This document shows positions 14,916 to 18,584 of a stretch of DNA of 18,584 bases, in pieces. The notes beneath the pieces are model-generated. The model searched no databases and was not told the DNA's origin. It saw nothing but the letters and a program-made list of their open reading frames with translations. Made by a program: the position numbers and the translations under genes. Every line of letters starts with the position of its first letter. The first letter of the stretch is position 1. The DNA is from an archaeon (lineage in GTDB: Archaea; Asgardarchaeota; Hermodarchaeia; Hermodarchaeales; Hermodarchaeaceae): assembly GCA_016550425.1 (NCBI GenBank), contig JABXGS010000139.1, positions 1 to 18,584 on the forward strand, in the 5' to 3' direction.

Positions 14916-14991
14916 AAAGATATGAGGATAGCCAGATTTGTCAATATTAGTTTGGACATAAAATATTGCTAGGATTCTTCTTAACCTGATT
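14916..14991 (+). repeat. ~75-nt interspersed element, copy A
   Basis: It starts with AAAGATATGAGGATAGCC; the first 30 bases are identical to copy C. TTGGACATAA follows at offset 35 and ACCTGATT at offset 67, both at the same distances as in copy C. It lies between the LLM gene (minus) and the B-box-like gene (plus). Its left end overlaps the LLM TATA box, so it also forms that promoter's upstream flank. Confidence 0.75.
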
Positions 14992-15123
14992 TCTCTCCTC
15001 ATTTCACTCGAATTTTCTGTCATCTAGGTGAAGCTTAATTGAGCATCTCAAATTATAACTAGTATTTTTTACACGAGTAGTGATTGCCTAGGTTTTTATT
15101 TTGGAACTCTTATAATAACCACG

Positions 15124-15846
15124 GTGGATACAACGATGAGGGAAATCCAGAGTGAAGGTACTCCAACATTATGGGTCTTAAGCACAAACAAACCATATCA
15201 AATCTTGGCAATATTCTGGATTTTAATGGGGTGCGTAATCATATTTCTTGGAATCCAATCTTTTTTCACTTTTCATTATGTCCCAATATTTCCACTTTTA
15301 GATTTAATGTACCTTCTTTATACGACCGGGTGTGGAGTATTTATCATCATTAGTGCAGTGTTTCTTATCTACGAATCCCAATCCATTCATAATGACCCTT
15401 TTCCAGAAGCTAGCTCATGTGAACGTCATCCAGATCAACTTGCTTATGATTGGTGCGCCATCTGTGGAGCGGTTGCCTGTCCACAAGAGCTCGTTCGTAT
15501 ACAACACAAAGTTTGGGGTATTTCCCCGGGTATGTTCGGATTTGACGGAGTCGCCTGTCAGGACTGCGCACGACGCAGGGCTAAACGATTTACCATATTT
15601 CTCATAACTCTCCTCTTACTGGTTTTTCCATTCTTAATTCCGATTAATATAAGACTGATAATGCTCGGACCAGTTTCCATCGCTATTGGTGTCACGTTAG
15701 AAGTTGTTTACTTAGGACTGGTTTGTCTTGTCGGATGGTTTTTTTGGAAAGTATGGCAAATTGTCACTACACCTATAGCTCAACAGCCTGAACTGATTAT
15801 TCCCGTTAAAAGTCGACTGGCAACAAGAGAAACTGTTGAAGCGTAA
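15124..15846 (+). CDS. Membrane protein with a B-box-like zinc-finger domain
   Basis: A 240-residue protein. Two membrane segments (about 27-48 and 60-83) are followed by a cysteine/histidine-rich cytosolic domain (97-150) and two or three more segments (about 157-174 and 178-212). The zinc domain has C99-ER-H102, C111-AI-C114, C119, C145-QD-C148 and the spacing of archaeal/bacterial B-box-like fingers (CxxHP...CxxCGxxxC...CxxC). The function is unknown; a protein-binding role is likely. GTG 15124 is used because TTTTTATT (15093-15100) predicts transcription starting there, making it leaderless; ATG 15136 is an alternative. Repeat copy A lies about 130-200 nt upstream and copy B starts 5 nt after the stop. 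Confidence 0.72.
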   Translation: MDTTMREIQSEGTPTLWVLSTNKPYQILAIFWILMGCVIIFLGIQSFFTFHYVPIFPLLDLMYLLYTTGCGVFIIISAVFLIYESQSIHNDPFPEASSCERHPDQLAYDWCAICGAVACPQELVRIQHKVWGISPGMFGFDGVACQDCARRRAKRFTIFLITLLLLVFPFLIPINIRLIMLGPVSIAIGVTLEVVYLGLVCLVGWFFWKVWQIVTTPIAQQPELIIPVKSRLATRETVEA

Positions 15847-15850
15847 ACAC

Positions 15851-15925
15851 AAGATATGAGGATAGCCAATTTTGTCAAAATAATCTTGGCTAGTTTTAAG
15901 TTAGCTTCAATTCCTAAACCAGCTT
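15851..15925 (+). repeat. ~75-nt interspersed element, copy B
   Basis: Its first 28 bases match copies A and C at 26 positions, TTGG falls at the same offset (35), and ACCAGCTT stands where A and C have ACCTGATT (offset 67). Within it TAGCCAA (15864-15870) and TTGGCTA (15886-15892) are a perfect inverted repeat enclosing ATTTTGTCAAAAT, also palindromic, so this copy can fold into a strong hairpin. It begins 5 nt after the B-box-like gene's stop. Confidence 0.65.
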
Positions 15926-15953
15926 CTTTTGAATCATTCAATAATTGAAAGAA

Positions 15954-15962
15954 TTAATATAT
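15954..15962 (+). promoter_or_regulatory. TATA box of the alkyl sulfatase gene
   Basis: TTAATATAT, centred about 50 nt before ATG 16008. It predicts a transcript start near 15985 and a leader of about 23 nt containing AGGGGGATG (15988-15996). It lies about 30 nt past copy B of the repeat. Confidence 0.5.
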
Positions 15963-16007
15963 CCATATTCGACTCTTGAAAAATTCACAAGGGGGATGTA
16001 ATAGAAG

Positions 16008-17912
16008 ATGTCAAAAAGAAAAGATGCCTCAAAATTCACCAAAGAAGCCAATAAAAAAGTATTTGATGATCCCATCTTACCATGGGATGACCAAGAAGAT
16101 TGGGAAGCAGCCCAACGCGGTTTCATTGCTAAACTCGAAGACCCTGTCATTCGAAATCAAGACGGACGCCCTGTTTGGGATTTGAAATCCTTTGCTTTTC
16201 TTAATGAAGAAGAAGCGCCTCCCACGGCGAATCCGAGCCTTTGGCGGCAAGCCCGCTTGAACATGCTTCATGGGCTATTCCAAATTCATGACCGCATTTA
16301 TCAAGTACGGGGTTATGATCTCTCAGTCATCAGTTTCATCGTGGGTGACAGTGGCTACATTGTTGTTGATCCTCTCGTATCCGAGGAGACAGCAAAAACA
16401 TCCCTTGAATTAGTATACAAGCATGTAGGAAAGAAACCAGTAAAAGCCGTTATCTATACCCATAGCCATGCCGATCACTGGGGTGGTGTCAAGGGGATTG
16501 TATCAGAAACGGATGTCCAATCCGGAAAAACAAAAATCATCGCCTCGGAAGGTTTTATGCACTATGCAATTAGTGAGAACCTCTTGGCAGGAAATGCTAT
16601 GAGCCGTCGGGTCACCTACATGTATGGGATTCTACTACCTAAAGATGAGAAAGGCGTTATTGATGCAGGGTTAGGGAAAACTGTCTCCACTGGAGCCATT
16701 GGGTTAATAGCTCCAACCGATATCATTCGTGAAACTGGTGCAAAAATGACAATTGATGGGGTTGACCTTATTTTCCAATTCACTCCAGGAACTGAAGCGC
16801 CAACTGAAATTAACTTCTACCTTCCTCAATTCAAAGCCCTGTGTATGGCTGAGAACTGTTCACACAACCTCCACAACCTTTACACATTACGTGGGGCAGA
16901 AGTTCGCGATGCCTTAGCTTGGGCCAATTATATCGACGAAGCCATGACTCTCTTCGCAAATGAAAGTGAGCTTTGTTTCTTGAGTCACCATTGGCCTGTC
17001 TGGGGCAAAGACAAAATCCTGACCTTCCTGAAAAAACAGCGGGATGTCTACAAATACATCCATGATGAGGTCTTACGGCTCGCAAACCATGGCTATACAA
17101 TGTTGGAAATCGCCGAGATGCTTGTTTTACCAAAAAGCCTGGCGGAAGCCTGGTACAATCGGGGATATTATGGAAGCGTGAACCATGACGCAAAAGCAGT
17201 CTATCAAAAATATCTCGGGTTCTTTGATGGAAATCCTGCAAGCTTGCACAAATTGCCCCCTGTTGATGCTAGCATTCGTTATGTAGAGTTTATGGGAGGT
17301 GCTGATGCAGTTCTTCAGAAAGCTAACAAGTACTTCGATAAAGGTGAATATCGATGGGTTGCACAAGTCGTGAACCACATTGTATTTGCTGATCCGAAGA
17401 ATCAAGCAGCCCGTGAACTCCAAGCCGATGCCTTAGAGCAATTGGGTTATCAAGCTGAATCGAGTCTTTGGCGTAATTGTTACCTTGCTGGTGCCCAAGA
17501 GCTCCGAGAAGGTGTGCAGGATCTCCCAATGATCAAAACCGGGTCTGCTGATGTAATCAAGGCCACCACTACAGGTCAATTCTTTGATTATTTAGCCGTT
17601 CGCCTTAATGGTCCCAAAGCGGAGGGGGTTAATATTACAATCAATTTGGACTTCACTGACACCAAAGACCAGTATGTTTTGGTGTTAGAAAACGCGGTCT
17701 TGAATCACAAGAAAGGGCCATTAGATCCCAAAGCGGATGTGACATTGACTCTCTCCCGGACGCAGCTAAATTCTGTGATTCTCCAAGAAACCACTATCAA
17801 TGACCTTGTGAAATCGAAACAAATCAAGCTGGAAGGCAACCCGAAGAAACTTGCTAAACTCATCAGTCTGCTAGATGACTTTGAGTTCTGGTTCAACATT
17901 GTGACTCCCTAA
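16008..17912 (+). CDS. SdsA1/YjcS-like linear alkyl sulfatase (MBL fold + dimerisation + SCP2-like domain)
   Basis: A 634-residue protein close to the 650-residue SDS-hydrolase family, which cleaves primary alkyl sulfates to alcohol and sulfate. MBL domain, about 80-345: T-H152-S-H154-A-D156-H157-WGG, E263 in PGTEAPTE, E282 in AENCSHNLHNLYTLRGAEVR, and H328 in LSHHWPVWG. As I recall the Pseudomonas SdsA1 zinc ligands, all seven are present, with the same 111-residue distance from the first His to the first Glu. A helical dimerisation domain (about 345-510) has GYTMLEIAEMLVLPKSLAE then WYNRGYYGSVNH, and FDGNPASLHKLPP. An SCP2-like lipid-binding domain (about 515-634) closes the protein. There is no signal peptide, unlike secreted SdsA1, so it should be cytosolic. 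ATG 16008 follows a purine-rich GGGGG. It lies between repeat copies B and C, which raises the possibility of transfer. Confidence 0.9.
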   Translation: MSKRKDASKFTKEANKKVFDDPILPWDDQEDWEAAQRGFIAKLEDPVIRNQDGRPVWDLKSFAFLNEEEAPPTANPSLWRQARLNMLHGLFQIHDRIYQVRGYDLSVISFIVGDSGYIVVDPLVSEETAKTSLELVYKHVGKKPVKAVIYTHSHADHWGGVKGIVSETDVQSGKTKIIASEGFMHYAISENLLAGNAMSRRVTYMYGILLPKDEKGVIDAGLGKTVSTGAIGLIAPTDIIRETGAKMTIDGVDLIFQFTPGTEAPTEINFYLPQFKALCMAENCSHNLHNLYTLRGAEVRDALAWANYIDEAMTLFANESELCFLSHHWPVWGKDKILTFLKKQRDVYKYIHDEVLRLANHGYTMLEIAEMLVLPKSLAEAWYNRGYYGSVNHDAKAVYQKYLGFFDGNPASLHKLPPVDASIRYVEFMGGADAVLQKANKYFDKGEYRWVAQVVNHIVFADPKNQAARELQADALEQLGYQAESSLWRNCYLAGAQELREGVQDLPMIKTGSADVIKATTTGQFFDYLAVRLNGPKAEGVNITINLDFTDTKDQYVLVLENAVLNHKKGPLDPKADVTLTLSRTQLNSVILQETTINDLVKSKQIKLEGNPKKLAKLISLLDDFEFWFNIVTP

Positions 17913-17926
17913 GAACCCTTATTTAA

Positions 17927-17987
17927 TAACGGAGTTGCAGCAGACCCCAAATCAGAAGTACTCTTTATCTAAGCGGCAGCTCCGTTA
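17927..17987 (+). other. Long inverted repeat after the alkyl sulfatase gene
   Basis: TAACGGAGTTGCAGC (17927-17941) and GCGGCAGCTCCGTTA (17973-17987) pair over 13 of 15 positions, or 14 counting G-U, around a 31-nt loop. It starts 14 nt after the stop codon. It may stabilise or end the transcript; there is no T-tract directly after it. Confidence 0.5.
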
Positions 17988-18018
17988 GTTGAAAACATCT
18001 GGCTAATCATACGCTTCG

Positions 18019-18094
18019 AAAGATATGAGGATAGCCAGATTTGTCAATTGGAGCTTGGACATAAGAGAGTTTTATGATTTTTTATGACCTGATT
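18019..18094 (+). repeat. ~75-nt interspersed element, copy C
   Basis: Thirty identical bases to copy A at the left end, TTGGACATAA at offset 35, and ACCTGATT at offset 67. The 22 bases between these last two blocks match copy A at about 12 positions, so the element is homologous throughout with no insertion or deletion. It lies between the sulfatase gene and the convergent membrane protein gene. Confidence 0.75.
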
Positions 18095-18120
18095 AACTAT
18101 CCAACCTCATGCAATCCGAT

Positions 18121-18584
18121 TTAAGCTTCAGATTCAATGTAATCTGAGCTAGTCTGAATCTGGGAACTAAGAGCCAAGTTAATGGCACTAAGAAGGATTG
18201 CAAAGTAAATTAAAAACCATATAATCTCTAAATTTAGAAACACTAGGCTCGCAAGGAGAATCTCAACAAGACCAAGGACTATTAATGACCAGCCAAGACT
18301 AGATTGGTCCCGAACGAAATCAACTCGATAAACCACTGGCAAAACCCAATGAAGACCATCAAGGAGGAAGACAACCCCAATACTGAAAGTCAACGGAGTA
18401 AGGACGCAACCCCCCGTAATAACTAACTGGCCTGTGGAGAGGAACATCCAAACCACCATAATGCTGATTCCAAAGACAGAGGAGCCCAACAGAGCCATCA
18501 GCATGATGAATCTAGAGTTTACATTTGGAAAACGAGTCACAGTCTGCAGGATTGCAAACACACCAAACCCACACAAACTCAGCA
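18121..18584 (-). CDS. Hypothetical multi-pass membrane protein (probably cut by the window edge)
   Basis: At least 151 residues, with four or five hydrophobic segments and a short polar C-terminus (SSQIQTSSDYIESEA). No conserved motif is recognised. The frame is open to the right edge; TTG 18574-18576 is the first possible start inside the window, but no SD or TATA box can be judged there, so the gene may begin outside. It is convergent with the sulfatase gene, with repeat copy C between them. Confidence 0.55.
   Translation of the reverse strand, partial: LSLCGFGVFAILQTVTRFPNVNSRFIMLMALLGSSVFGISIMVVWMFLSTGQLVITGGCVLTPLTFSIGVVFLLDGLHWVLPVVYRVDFVRDQSSLGWSLIVLGLVEILLASLVFLNLEIIWFLIYFAILLSAINLALSSQIQTSSDYIESEA

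Noticed and set aside
15110..15118. TTATAATAA as TATA box of the B-box-like gene
   Set aside because: Too close (about 10 nt) to the only good start codons; TTTTTATT at 15093-15100 is correctly spaced.
1..18584. CRISPR arrays, rRNA genes, transposase genes, toxin-antitoxin or defence systems
   Set aside because: None was seen on either strand; the only repeats are the three ~75-nt copies and the 15-bp start motif.

Overview
The window looks archaeal. It has a tRNA-Trp gene with an intron exactly at the canonical archaeal 37/38 site, a eukaryote/archaea-type TrpRS, a GPT-type polyprenyl-phosphate sugar-1-phosphate transferase, TATA-like boxes about 25-27 nt before many predicted transcript starts, many GTG/TTG starts, and a mix of SD-led and leaderless genes. 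Base composition is moderate and drops visibly around 13.7-15.1 kb. The lineage cannot be fixed from sequence alone. The zinc-ribbon and B-box-like membrane proteins, the redox set and the lactate-permease-type carrier would suit an Asgard or Bathyarchaeia-like anaerobe, but that is a guess.

Layout, left to right: (1) 0-2.3 kb, minus strand: a DAO-type FAD oxidoreductase cut by the left edge, then two paralogous HdeD/DUF308 membrane proteins, each with its own promoter, terminator and an identical 15-bp start region. (2) 2.4-4.1 kb, plus: an LctP-type permease. (3) 4.15-6.5 kb: a sulfur/thiol redox block. A persulfide-dioxygenase-like MBL protein with two rhodanese domains (minus) diverges from a glutaredoxin-like gene that overlaps, by ATGA, an FTR catalytic subunit fused to a rubredoxin-like domain (plus). 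(4) 6.6-7.5 kb: a PAP2-family membrane phosphatase homologue that lacks the PSGH histidine. (5) 7.6-10.4 kb: tRNA-Trp with a 68-nt intron (minus), a membrane protein with a C-terminal zinc ribbon (minus), and TrpRS (plus). (6) 10.65-12.5 kb: the sugar-1-phosphate transferase (minus) divergent from a small HhH protein (plus). (7) 12.8-14.9 kb: a UbiA prenyltransferase (plus) and an LLM-class flavin oxidoreductase (minus) in AT-richer sequence. (8) 14.9-18.6 kb: a B-box-like zinc-finger membrane protein and an SdsA1-like alkyl sulfatase, separated and bracketed by three same-direction copies of a ~75-nt non-coding element, then a membrane protein cut by the right edge.

Most genes are single transcription units; the only clear operon is glutaredoxin-FTR. 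Three things deserve most attention: the three-copy ~75-nt repeat around the sulfatase region, the divergent persulfide/disulfide redox cluster, and the tRNA-Trp intron, which has a CUGA-hairpin-AUGACGA (D'/C'-like) motif and a 9-nt stretch complementary to the anticodon loop.
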